From positions 4,751,001 to 4,815,000 of the forward strand of contig NZ_CP162490.1 of the NCBI RefSeq assembly GCF_041245805.1: a stretch of 64,000 nucleotides of DNA, given 5' to 3'. Made by a program: the position numbers and the translations under genes. Shown here piece after piece: positions 32,396 to 40,080 of this stretch. This DNA is from Xanthomonas sp. DAR 34887 (GTDB taxonomy: Bacteria; Pseudomonadota; Gammaproteobacteria; Xanthomonadales; Xanthomonadaceae). Under the pieces are notes generated by a model that saw only the letters and a list, made by a program, of their open reading frames with translations, was not told where the DNA came from and made no database searches. Position 1 is the stretch's first letter, and every line of letters begins with the position of its first letter.

Positions 32396-33715
32396 TTATG
32401 CCTGCTGCGCGGCCAGGTCCGCGCTCCAGAACGGGCCGTCCGGATACAGGTACTGGGTGACCGATTGCGCGTGCATCTCGGCCGAGAAGCCCGGCAGCGT
32501 CGGCGCCAGGTAGCGGCCGTGTTCGATCCGCACCGGATCGACGAAGTGCTGGTGCAGGTGGTCGACGAACTCGATCGCGCGGTCTTCCATCTTGCCGGTG
32601 ATGGCGACGAAGTCGGCCATCGCCAGGTGCTGCACCAGCTCGCACAGGCCCACGCCGCCGGCATGCGGGAACACGCGCACGCCGAACTTCGCCGCCAGCA
32701 GCAGGATCGCCAGGTTCTCGTTGACCCCGCCCACGCGCGCCGCGTCGATCTGGATCAGGTCCACCGCGCCGGCCTGCAGCAGTTGCTTGAACACCACGCG
32801 GTTCTGCGTGTGCTCGCCGGTGGACACCGGCACCGGCGCGATGCCCTGGCGGATCGCGGCGTGGCCGAGCACATCGTCCGGGCTGGTCGGCTCCTCGATC
32901 CAGGCGATGTCGAATTCGGCCAGCTGGCGCATCCAGGCGATCGCCGGGCCCACGTCCCAGCGCTGGTTGGCGTCCACCGCCATCGCGATGTCCGGACCGA
33001 TCGCCTCGCGCGCCAGGCGGCAGCGGCGGATGTCGTCCTGCACGTTGGCGCCGACCTTGAGCTTGATCGTGCGGAATCCATCGGCCACCGCTTCCTTGGC
33101 CAGGCGCACCAGCTTCTCGTCGGAGTAGCCGAGCCAGCCGGGCGAGGTGGTGTAGGCCGGATAGCCCTGTTCGAGCAAGGTCTGCGTGCGCGCGGCGCGC
33201 TGCGGCTCGGCCGCGCGCAGCAGCGCCAGCGCGTCGTCGGGGGTCAGCGCGTCGCTGAGATAACGGAAGTCGATGGTGGCCACCAGCTGTTCCGGCGACA
33301 GCTCGGCGATGTAGCGCCACAGCGGCTTGCCGGCGCGGCGCGCGGCCATGTCCCAGGCGGCATTGATGACGCCGCCGATGGCCATGTGCATCACGCCCTT
33401 CTCCGGGCCCAGCCAGCGCAGCTGCGAATCGTCGGTGAGGCTGCGCGCGAAGCCGCCCAGATCGCCGATCACCGCCTCCACGTCGCGCCCGACCACATGG
33501 TGCGACAGCGCCGCGATCGCCGCGCTCTGCACGTCGTTGCCGCGGCCGATGGTGAACACCAGGCCGTAGCCGGCCAGGCCGTCGTCGGCATCGGTGCGCA
33601 GGCGCAGGTAGGCGGCCGAGTAGTCCGGATCCGGATTCATCGCATCGGAACCATCCAGTTCGCGCGAAGTGGGGAAACGCACGTCGAAGGTCTCGAGGGC
33701 AACGATTTTGCTCAT
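32396..33715 (-). CDS. fucD: L-fuconate dehydratase (enolase superfamily)
   Basis: This 439-residue enzyme dehydrates L-fuconate to 2-keto-3-deoxy-L-fuconate. Active-site residues stand at the positions described for the X. campestris enzyme: Lys220 in TIKLKVG, metal ligands Asp248 (VDANQRW), Glu274 (WIEEP) and Glu301 (STGEHTQN), and general base His351 (FPHAGGVG). The start at 33715 gives MSKIVALETFDVRFPTS. It is the last gene of the five-gene oxidative fucose operon. Its terminal 8 codons and stop are duplicated twice downstream within the 338-bp repeats. Confidence 0.96.
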   Translation of the reverse strand: MSKIVALETFDVRFPTSRELDGSDAMNPDPDYSAAYLRLRTDADDGLAGYGLVFTIGRGNDVQSAAIAALSHHVVGRDVEAVIGDLGGFARSLTDDSQLRWLGPEKGVMHMAIGGVINAAWDMAARRAGKPLWRYIAELSPEQLVATIDFRYLSDALTPDDALALLRAAEPQRAARTQTLLEQGYPAYTTSPGWLGYSDEKLVRLAKEAVADGFRTIKLKVGANVQDDIRRCRLAREAIGPDIAMAVDANQRWDVGPAIAWMRQLAEFDIAWIEEPTSPDDVLGHAAIRQGIAPVPVSTGEHTQNRVVFKQLLQAGAVDLIQIDAARVGGVNENLAILLLAAKFGVRVFPHAGGVGLCELVQHLAMADFVAITGKMEDRAIEFVDHLHQHFVDPVRIEHGRYLAPTLPGFSAEMHAQSVTQYLYPDGPFWSADLAAQQA

Positions 33716-33754
33716 GGGGATCCTGGTCGGTGAGGCGGTAAGAAAAAGAAATGC

Positions 33755-33940
33755 AGTGAACAAAGCCCCTCTCCCCTCGGGAGAGGGGTTGGGGTGAGGG
33801 TGCGGGAGTGCATGACTGCTGGCGCTCCCGCGAGACACGAACGAAGTAAGCGCAAGCGCTTATGCCTGCACATGCATTTGCGAGGTGGCTTCGCCCCTAC
33901 CCTCACCCCAACCCCTCTCCCGGAGGGAGAGGGGCTTTAG
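33755..33940. repeat. Long imperfect inverted repeat between fucD and hydrolase genes
   Basis: Block 33765-33812 (CCCCTCTCCCCTCGGGAGAG then GGTTGGGGTGAGGGTGC) is mirrored by 33896-33935 (CCTACCCTCACCCCAACCCC then TCTCCCGGAGGGAGAGG). Between them is a small dyad TAAGCG-CAAG-CGCTTA at 33847-33862. The same GGGAGAGGGG element forms the tandem array around the IS1595 copy. It occupies the 228-bp gap within the operon. Confidence 0.85.
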
Positions 33941-33943
33941 GCG

Positions 33944-34801
33944 CTACTGCGCGTCGCGGGGGTGGGCGACCACAGCCTGGCGTTGCTCGCCCAAACCTTC
34001 GATGCCCAGCGCCATCACGTCGCCCGGTTTCAGGTAGATCGGCGGCTTCTGCCCCAGGCCCACGCCCGGCGGCGTGCCGGTGCTGATCACGTCGCCCGGC
34101 ATCAGCGTCATGTAACGGCTGATGTGGCTGACCAGCTCGGCAACGCCGAACACCATCGTGCGCGTGTTGCCGTTCTGGTAGCGGTGGCCATTGACCTCCA
34201 GCCACATCGACAGGTTCTGCGGGTCCGCCACTTCGTCGCGGGTGACCAGCCACGGACCGAGCGGGCCGAAGCCGTCGCAGCTCTTGCCCTTGACCCACTG
34301 GCCGCCGTGCTCGAGCTGGAACTCGCGCTCGGACAGGTCGTTGATCACCGCATAGCCGGCGACATGCTGGAGCGCGTCTTCCAGCGTCACGTCGCGCGCG
34401 ACATCGCCGATCACCACGCCCAGTTCCACTTCCCAGTCGCTCTTCTTCGAGCCGCGCGGAATCGTCACGGTGTCGTTGGGGCCGCTGATCGCGGTGGTGG
34501 CCTTCATGAACAGCACCGGCATCTCCGGCACCGCCATGCCCGACTCGGCGGCGTGGTCGGCGTAGTTCAGGCCCACGCAGATGAACTTGCCGACGCGGCC
34601 CACGGCCGGCCCGTAGCGCACCTCGCCTTGCACCTTCGGCAGCGTGGCCGGGTCCAGCGCGCGCAGCTTGTCCAGGCCGGCGGCGGTGAGGTGGTCGCCA
34701 GCCACATCGTCGATGATCGCGGACAGGTCGCGCAGGTGGCCGTCGGCATCCAGCAGGGCGGGACGTTCGTGGCCGGGTTCGCCGTAGCGCAGCAGTTTCA
34801 T
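33944..34801 (-). CDS. 2,4-diketo-3-deoxy-L-fuconate hydrolase (FAH family)
   Basis: This 285-residue protein of the fumarylacetoacetate hydrolase family has KFICVGLNYADHAAESGM, the metal-site Glu of SDWEVELGVVIG, SEREFQLEHGGQWVKGKSCDGFGPLGPW and GDVISTGTPPGVGLGQKPP. In the Xanthomonas fucose pathway this family cleaves the diketo acid to pyruvate and L-lactate. Context (between the dehydratase and the SDR) supports that role. Upstream is a tight junction with the dehydrogenase gene. Confidence 0.92.
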   Translation of the reverse strand: MKLLRYGEPGHERPALLDADGHLRDLSAIIDDVAGDHLTAAGLDKLRALDPATLPKVQGEVRYGPAVGRVGKFICVGLNYADHAAESGMAVPEMPVLFMKATTAISGPNDTVTIPRGSKKSDWEVELGVVIGDVARDVTLEDALQHVAGYAVINDLSEREFQLEHGGQWVKGKSCDGFGPLGPWLVTRDEVADPQNLSMWLEVNGHRYQNGNTRTMVFGVAELVSHISRYMTLMPGDVISTGTPPGVGLGQKPPIYLKPGDVMALGIEGLGEQRQAVVAHPRDAQ

Positions 34802-34835
34802 GGGGTGTCCTCTTGGAAGTGGAAGGCCGGCGCGG

Positions 34836-35582
34836 TCAGTTCGACCAGCCGCCGTCGATGATGTGGGTCTGCCCGGTGGTGAACGAGGATGCGTCCGAAG
34901 CCAGGTACACCACCAGCTGCGCGATCTCGCGCGGGTCGCCGAGGCGGCCCATCGGCTGGCGGTCGGTGAAGCTCTTCCACACCGCCTGCTCGTCGCCGCC
35001 CAGCGCCTTGACCCGCTGCCCCAGCGACGGCGTCTTGATCGTGCCCGGGCAGATCGCGTTGCAACGGATGCCCTTGGCCACGTAGTCGGCAGCGATGGCC
35101 TTGCTCAGCCCGATCACCGCGGCCTTGGTCACGCCGTAGGCGAAGCGGTTCGGCACGCCCTTGATGCTGGAGGCCACCGAGGACATGTTGACGATGCTGC
35201 CGCGGCCCTGTTCCAGCATGCCGGGCAACACCGCCTGGCACAGGTAGTACATCGCATCGACGTTGATCGCGAACGAGCGCCGCCACGCCGCTTCGTCGCA
35301 GTCGAGGATGCTGCCCTGGTGCACGTAGCCGGCGCAGTTGAACAGCACGTCGAACGGCGCGTTCGCCGCGACCAGCGCCCGGATCGCGGCGGCATCGGTG
35401 ACGTCCAGGGTCTGGGTGACGATCGCAGGAGATTCGGTGGCCAGCGCCTGCAGGGCGGTGGCATCGATATCGGTGGCCAGCACCTGTGCGCCTTCGCGCG
35501 CGCAGGCCAGCGCGCTCTCGCGGCCGATGCCGGCGCCGGCGGCGGTGATCAGGCAGCGCTTGCCTTGCAGTCGGCCGCTCAT
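34836..35582 (-). CDS. 2-keto-3-deoxy-L-fuconate 4-dehydrogenase (SDR)
   Basis: This 248-residue short-chain dehydrogenase has the cofactor motif TAAGAGIGRE (residues 13-22), Asp38/Asp40 in ATDID favouring NAD(+), NCAG (82-85), Ser134-135 in NMSSVAS, and the YxxxK pair Tyr149/Lys153. It oxidises 2-keto-3-deoxy-L-fuconate at C4, between the dehydratase and hydrolase steps. The start at 35582 is chosen because upstream codons have no SDR sequence. Confidence 0.92.
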   Translation of the reverse strand: MSGRLQGKRCLITAAGAGIGRESALACAREGAQVLATDIDATALQALATESPAIVTQTLDVTDAAAIRALVAANAPFDVLFNCAGYVHQGSILDCDEAAWRRSFAINVDAMYYLCQAVLPGMLEQGRGSIVNMSSVASSIKGVPNRFAYGVTKAAVIGLSKAIAADYVAKGIRCNAICPGTIKTPSLGQRVKALGGDEQAVWKSFTDRQPMGRLGDPREIAQLVVYLASDASSFTTGQTHIIDGGWSN

Positions 35583-35613
35583 GCGCGGCTCCGGAGGGGG
35601 AATGCGGGCGTGG

Positions 35614-36486
35614 TCACGGTGCGGGGTCCGGTCGGTGGAGAGGGAGAGAATCGGGCAAGCGGTAGAAGCGGCGGGCGGTGCCGGCGAACACGTCGTCGGC
35701 GTGGCCGGCGGCATGGCGCGCGACCAGCGCCTGCGCCTGCGCCAGCCAGGCGCTGTAGCCGGCGCGCTGGGTCAGCACCGGCCAATCGCTGCCCCACAGC
35801 ACCCGCTGCGCGCCGAAGCAGGCGAACACCTGCGTCACGTAGGGCTCGATCGCCGCCGCGTCGGCGTCGGCCGGCAGTTCGGTGAGCAGGCCGGACAGCT
35901 TGCACAGCACGTTCGGGTGCTGCGCCAGCTGCGCCAGGCCGTCGGCCCAGGCGGCGAACCCGTCGCCGCCGATCGCCGGCTTGGCGGCATGGTCGAGCAC
36001 CACGCGCAACGATGGATGGCGCTGCAGCCGCGCCTGCAACGCGGGCAGGTGCAATGGCTTGACCAGCGCATCGAACGCCAGATCGTGCCGCAGCATCGCG
36101 TCGAATGCGGCGTCCAGCTGCGGCCGCGCCAGCCATTGCGGATCGGCCAGGTCCTGCACCATCGGCCGCAGGCCCTTGAGCAAGCCCTCGCCCTCGGCGC
36201 ACAACGCGGCGATGCGCGCAGCGGCGTCGCCCGCTTCGAAATCGACCCAACCGACCACGCCGGCGATGCGCGGCTGCGCGCGCGCCAACTGCAGCAGGTA
36301 GCGGGTCTCCGCTTCGGTCTGCGCCGCCTGCACCGCGACGATCGCTCCCACGCCGTGCGCATCGAGCGCGGCGAGCAGGTCCTCGGGCACGAAGTCGCGG
36401 TACAGCGCAGCGAGGTCGGGCGTCAGCCAGGCGTAGTCGCCGCGCGCCAGCTGCCAGAAGTGCACATGCGCATCGACCACGTTCAC
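35614..36486 (-). CDS. L-fuconolactonase (amidohydrolase family)
   Basis: This 290-residue amidohydrolase-2 protein begins with the HxH metal motif (VNVVDAHVHFW, His7 and His9). It continues with LRPMVQDLADPQWL, VVLDHAAKPAIGGDGFAAW and VLWGSDWPVL, whose Asp is the conserved metal ligand of this lactonase group. It opens L-fucono-lactone to L-fuconate. The GTG start overlaps the upstream reductase stop (GTGA), so the two are translationally coupled. Confidence 0.92.
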   Translation of the reverse strand: MNVVDAHVHFWQLARGDYAWLTPDLAALYRDFVPEDLLAALDAHGVGAIVAVQAAQTEAETRYLLQLARAQPRIAGVVGWVDFEAGDAAARIAALCAEGEGLLKGLRPMVQDLADPQWLARPQLDAAFDAMLRHDLAFDALVKPLHLPALQARLQRHPSLRVVLDHAAKPAIGGDGFAAWADGLAQLAQHPNVLCKLSGLLTELPADADAAAIEPYVTQVFACFGAQRVLWGSDWPVLTQRAGYSAWLAQAQALVARHAAGHADDVFAGTARRFYRLPDSLPLHRPDPAP

Positions 36487-37517
36487 GGCGTCGGCACCTG
36501 CGCCTGCAACAGGCCCTGCTCGCGCAGCTGTTGCCACAGCAGCGGCGGGATCGGCGCCTGCAGGCGCGCGGCGGCGCTGGCCACCTCGGCCGGCGTGCGC
36601 ATGCCGGCGACCACCGTGGCCACCGCCGGATGCGCGAGCGGGAACTGCAGCGCGGCCGCGCCCACGTCCACGCCCTGCGCCGCGCAGGCGGCGAACAGGC
36701 GCTGCGCATGCGCCAGCGTGGCCGGATCCACCGGCGCGTAGTTGTAGGTGTCGCCAGGGCCGCGCGCGTCGCTTAGCAGGCCCGAGCTGTAGGGACCGGC
36801 CACGAGGATGCCGACCTCATGCTGCAGCGCCTGCGCCATGATGCGCTGCGCCGCGTGCTGTTCGAGCAGGGTGTAACGGCCGGCCAGCATCACGCAGTCC
36901 AGCGGAAACAGCGGCATCAGTTCCAGCGCGATGTCTTCCTCGTTGACGCCGATGCCGATCGCGCGGCAGGCGCCGCTGGCCTTGAGCTCGGCCATCGCCG
37001 GCAAGGCTTCGTCCAGCGCCTGGCGCAGCATCGCCGGATGGCGCTCGCCGTGGGTGAGCCGGCCGATGTCGTGCAGCAGCAGAATGTCCACGTGGTCGGT
37101 GCCGAGCCGTTGCAGGCTGGCCTCGAACTCGCGCAGCACGCCGTCGCGGCTGTAGTCGAACGCGGCGCCGCGCCCGGCCACGGCGAAGCCGTCGCGCCCC
37201 GGCGCAGCACCGGGTTCGTCGAAGACGCGGCGCCCGACCTTGGTCGACAGCGTGTAGCTGGCGCGCGGCAGCCCGCGCAGGCCCTGCCCGAGCCGGCGCT
37301 CGCTCAGCCCGTAGCCGTAGTACGGCGCGGTGTCGAAATGGCGGATGCCGGCGGCATGGGCGTCTGCAACCGCGGCCAGCGCTACCGCCTCGTCCACTTC
37401 CGCGTACAGATTGCCGATCGGCGCAGCGCCGAAACCGAGCGTGGCGATGCGTACCCCGCTGCGGCCCAGCGGGCGCTGCGCGATGGGGCCGGGTGCGGCG
37501 GCGGCCGCTGCGTTCAT
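36483..37517 (-). CDS. L-fucose dehydrogenase (aldo/keto reductase family)
   Basis: This 344-residue AKR has the catalytic tetrad: Asp of HFDTAPYYGYG with Tyr, Lys of LSTKVGR, and His of DILLLHDIGR. The TLGFGAAPIGNLY N-terminus resembles pyridoxal 4-dehydrogenase/L-fucose dehydrogenase AKRs. As first gene of the oxidative operon it should convert L-fucose to the lactone. The start at 37517 (MNAAAAAA) avoids an upstream extension that is not family-like. A 35-bp dyad lies about 157 bp upstream. Confidence 0.9.
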   Translation of the reverse strand: MNAAAAAAPGPIAQRPLGRSGVRIATLGFGAAPIGNLYAEVDEAVALAAVADAHAAGIRHFDTAPYYGYGLSERRLGQGLRGLPRASYTLSTKVGRRVFDEPGAAPGRDGFAVAGRGAAFDYSRDGVLREFEASLQRLGTDHVDILLLHDIGRLTHGERHPAMLRQALDEALPAMAELKASGACRAIGIGVNEEDIALELMPLFPLDCVMLAGRYTLLEQHAAQRIMAQALQHEVGILVAGPYSSGLLSDARGPGDTYNYAPVDPATLAHAQRLFAACAAQGVDVGAAALQFPLAHPAVATVVAGMRTPAEVASAAARLQAPIPPLLWQQLREQGLLQAQVPTP

Positions 37518-37673
37518 CGGCAGCGGCCTCGGTCGTTCGCCAGCGCTAGGCGCCCACTCGGCCTGCAGGATCGGGGAACGCTGGAATTGCACATGCCACG
37601 CCTCCGCCCACCTGGGGCCAGATCGGTTGGTGGCCGGACCGCGTCGCCTTGACCGCTGGCGCCGTGTGCCGGC

Positions 37674-37708
37674 TGTTCGTATATGAATATAGCAATCATA
37701 AGTGAACA
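37674..37708. promoter_or_regulatory. Imperfect 35-bp dyad (13-9-13) upstream of fucose operon
   Basis: TGTTCGTATATGA and TCATAAGTGAACA are inverted (10 of 13 positions) with a 9-nt spacer (37687-37695). The segment is AT-rich against its surroundings and has the same 13-9-13 geometry as the perfect dyad before fucP. It is probably the operator/promoter of the operon starting at 37517. Confidence 0.55.
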
Positions 37709-37735
37709 ATCAACGCCGCGGTGCAGCATGGGGCT

Positions 37736-37792
37736 GGGAATCGGGAATCGGGAATCGGGAATCGGGAATGGGGAATCGGGAGTGGGTAGAAG
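37736..37792. repeat. GGGAATC heptamer tandem repeat
   Basis: About seven consecutive GGGAATC-like heptamers (with a GGGAATG variant) lie upstream of the fucose operon dyad. The same unit occurs in both orientations around the gntR/permease junction at 17820-18000. It is a simple-sequence tract likely to vary in copy number. Confidence 0.85.
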
Positions 37793-37881
37793 CAGGTTCC
37801 TGACGCGGCGAGATTGCGAGCACCCAAGGAGCGCAGGGCGAATCGGGATCTGACATGTGCCTGGCAGGCGTCAGGCGGCGA

Positions 37882-38526
37882 TCAGGCCGGGACGGGCAGG
37901 CCCAGCCTGTTCCACACATCCGCCGGGCGCTGCAGCAGCGGCAGCGGCGTGTGCGGCTGCAGCGCGGCCGGCAAGGTGTAGCCCCAGCCGACGCCGGCGA
38001 AGGCGATGCCGGCCTGGCGCGCGGCGTCGGCGTCGCGGATCTCGTCGCCTACGCACAGCGCACGCGTGGCCGGCACCCGGCACGCCTTGAGCGCGGCGCG
38101 CAGCTTGCGGCGTTTGCCCAGCACCGCGGCGCCGCAGCCGATGTGGCGGAAGCGCGCGGTCAGTTCGGCGCCGAGCACGCGCTCGACGTTGTCGCGGCTG
38201 TTCGAGGTCACCAGGGCCAGCTGCACGCCGCTCCGGGCGAGCGCGTCCAGCAATTCGCTGACGCCGTCGAACAAGGCGATGCGTTCGATCTGCGCGGCCA
38301 TCAGCGCGCGCATGCGCCGCGCTACCGCCGGCACCCGCCACCAGCGGATGCCGCTGCGCGCCATCAGTTCGCGCGCGCTCAGGCTGCGGATGTCCTGCAG
38401 CCGCTCCGGCTCGAAACGGCGGAAGCCGAATTCGTCGGCGACATCGTTGATGGTGTCCAGGAACCAGGCGAAGGAATCGGCCAGAGTGCCGTCGAAGTCG
38501 AAGATGATCAGGTCGTAGCGGCGCAT
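37882..38526 (-). CDS. HAD-superfamily hydrolase (phosphoglycolate phosphatase-like)
   Basis: This 214-residue HAD phosphatase has motif I DFDGTLADS (nucleophile Asp10, acid Asp12), a helical cap, motif II LALVTSNSRDN, motif III Lys in GKRRKLRAAL and motif IV CVGDEIRDADAARQAG. The layout matches PGP/Gph-type subfamily IA enzymes acting on small phosphate esters. The substrate is unknown. It stands alone on the minus strand. Confidence 0.9.
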   Translation of the reverse strand: MRRYDLIIFDFDGTLADSFAWFLDTINDVADEFGFRRFEPERLQDIRSLSARELMARSGIRWWRVPAVARRMRALMAAQIERIALFDGVSELLDALARSGVQLALVTSNSRDNVERVLGAELTARFRHIGCGAAVLGKRRKLRAALKACRVPATRALCVGDEIRDADAARQAGIAFAGVGWGYTLPAALQPHTPLPLLQRPADVWNRLGLPVPA

Positions 38527-38630
38527 GCGGCGGCAGCATGCCGCAGCATTAGCCGCGTCGCCAGCAACGCCGCGATCCGCGCCCGCATGCGGTCAAGCCG
38601 GAGCCGGCCGCGGCCGGCCCCGGCGCCAGG

Positions 38631-38846
38631 TCAACCGCAGCAGTAGCAGACCAGTGGCTTGCCCGGACCGCCCGGCCCCAGCTCGCCACCGAATGGCGCG
38701 CATTCCTGCTGACACGCCCAGGCGCTACAGGACGCATCCTTCTCGATCCCGTCGCCCGCGGTCGCCTGCATCGCGCCGAAGCCCATGCTGGCCAGGAATA
38801 CGGCCGCGACCATGCCGTTACGCAACGCTGTCCAACGCTGTTTCAT
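38631..38846 (-). CDS. Small secreted Cys-rich protein
   Basis: This 71-residue precursor has a signal peptide (MKQRWTALRNGMVAAVFLAS..., cleavage near ATA-GD, residue 30). The mature peptide of about 41 residues holds six Cys (40, 45, 49, 67, 69, 70) in C-x4-C-x3-C and CYCC patterns. It starts 4 bp after the stop of a thioredoxin-like gene, so the two are co-transcribed. The pairing suggests a disulfide-rich peptide matured or reduced by that protein. No known family is recognised. Confidence 0.78.
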   Translation of the reverse strand: MKQRWTALRNGMVAAVFLASMGFGAMQATAGDGIEKDASCSAWACQQECAPFGGELGPGGPGKPLVCYCCG

Positions 38847-38850
38847 GTCG

Positions 38851-39441
38851 TCACTCCTCGAGAGTTGCCAAGGCCGCCGGCGCCTCCGTGCGTCGCACTG
38901 CGGCCACCAGGTCCTGCACCCGCTCCGTGGTATCGAAGACGCCGACGCGCGCATAGCGCACGCGTCCATCGCGATCCAGCGCCAGCATCGCCGGCACGTT
39001 GCGCGCGCGGAACAGCATCAGCGCGCGGCGCTCGGTGAGCGTGGTCACCGGAAACGGAAAGCGGTGCTCGATGGCGTAGCGGCGCGCCTGGTCGGGGCTG
39101 CACTGGCACACCCCCAGCACCTGCACACGGCCGCCGCCCTGCTCGGCCAGGCGCTGCGCCGCCTGCACCACGCTGGGCGCCGAGCGCTTGCAGTACGGGC
39201 AGGTGGTGGTGAAGAAGAACAGCACCTGGAAGTCCGCCGCCGGCACGCCCAACGTCACCGGCGCGCCGTTCAGCGCGGTCGCCGCGATCTTCGGCACATA
39301 CATGCCCAGATACGGTTCGGTGGTACGGGTCACGAACCAGCGCCGCTCTTCGCGCAGCGTGCGGTTCTGCCAGGCCAGCACCACCAGCAGCGCACAGGCC
39401 GCGAGCAGGGCCAGCCAACTCCAGGGAAAACGACGTGCCAT
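38851..39441 (-). CDS. Membrane-anchored thioredoxin-like (TlpA/redoxin) protein
   Basis: This 196-residue protein has an N-terminal anchor helix (LALLAACALLVVLAW, residues 10-24) and a periplasmic thioredoxin fold with the active site TTCPYCKRSAP (Cys81-x-x-Cys84). A cis-Pro region (RNVPAMLALDRDGRVRYARVG) resembles TlpA/MauD-type proteins. It is predicted to handle disulfides in the periplasm. The adjacent gene for a six-Cys secreted peptide is the obvious partner. The start at 39441 is chosen because upstream codons are low-complexity and Arg-rich. Confidence 0.86.
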   Translation of the reverse strand: MARRFPWSWLALLAACALLVVLAWQNRTLREERRWFVTRTTEPYLGMYVPKIAATALNGAPVTLGVPAADFQVLFFFTTTCPYCKRSAPSVVQAAQRLAEQGGGRVQVLGVCQCSPDQARRYAIEHRFPFPVTTLTERRALMLFRARNVPAMLALDRDGRVRYARVGVFDTTERVQDLVAAVRRTEAPAALATLEE

Positions 39442-39754
39442 GCGCTGTGCATCCCGTGCGGTGTCGCCAGCAGGCTGCGCACCGCGCCGGGTTCGGTCAA
39501 CGCCTGGCGTGCGGTTTTTGCGGCCGCGTGGCGATGCTGGGGAAGCAATCACGCTTCGCCGCAGGTGCGCATTCCAGTGGCGCGCAGCGCGCTGCGCGCG
39601 CGCACCGTACGCATGCCGCACTTTTGTCCGATTGGTGCAGCGCTGCCTGCAACGCGAAGGGCGCGCACGCCTTCATCCGCCCTTGCCTTCGACTTCACGC
39701 GCTGCGTTCGCTGCAGCGCGCACGGTGCAGGCTGGTTCGAATCGCGAGGCGCAG

Positions 39755-39973
39755 ATGCAGATGCAAAATCCCAATCCCGGCCAGGATCCGCAGCAGCCAC
39801 CGAACGAAGTGCCCGGACAGGTACCGAACCCGGGCGTGGATCCGACTCCGGATCGGCCAGTGGACCCGATCCCGGATCAGCCGACCGACCCGACCATCCC
39901 GCCGATCAGCGATCCGGTCGGCGGCGTCGATGCACCGGTGCCAGGGCCGCGCGGGCCAACGCAGTACGTGTAG
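39755..39973 (+). CDS. 72-residue Pro/Asp-rich small protein
   Basis: ATG at 39755 (after GAGGCG) to TAG at 39971-39973 encodes a 72-residue protein. It is almost wholly Pro, Asp, Gln, Val and Gly, with repeats like NPGVDPTPDRPVDPIPDQP. It has no signal peptide or helix and is probably disordered. It is transcribed divergently from the thioredoxin-like gene, and its stop is followed by an inverted repeat pair. Conservation as a gene cannot be tested here, but the composition is too regular to be a chance frame. Confidence 0.6.
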   Translation: MQMQNPNPGQDPQQPPNEVPGQVPNPGVDPTPDRPVDPIPDQPTDPTIPPISDPVGGVDAPVPGPRGPTQYV

Positions 39974-39992
39974 CGCTCGGTCGCGCACACCC

Positions 39993-40064
39993 CCTGTAGG
40001 AGCGGCTTCAGCCGCGACCGGACGTCTCGGTAATGCCCGGTCGCGGCTGAAGCCGCTCCTACAG
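39993..40064. repeat. Inverted repeat pair between convergent genes
   Basis: CCTGTAGGAGCGGCTTCAGC... (39993-40019) faces GGTCGCGGCTGAAGCCGCTC... (40039-40064). The pair lies between the 72-residue protein stop and the glpK stop (40081), and could act as a bidirectional transcription stop. Confidence 0.9.
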
Positions 40065-40080
40065 TGGCATCGCGATGACG

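Noticed and set aside
33847..33862. TAAGCG-CAAG-CGCTTA dyad as a LacI-type operator
   Set aside because: It lies inside a large inverted repeat between two genes of the same operon, with no LacI-family gene in the window. It is more likely part of the repeat structure.
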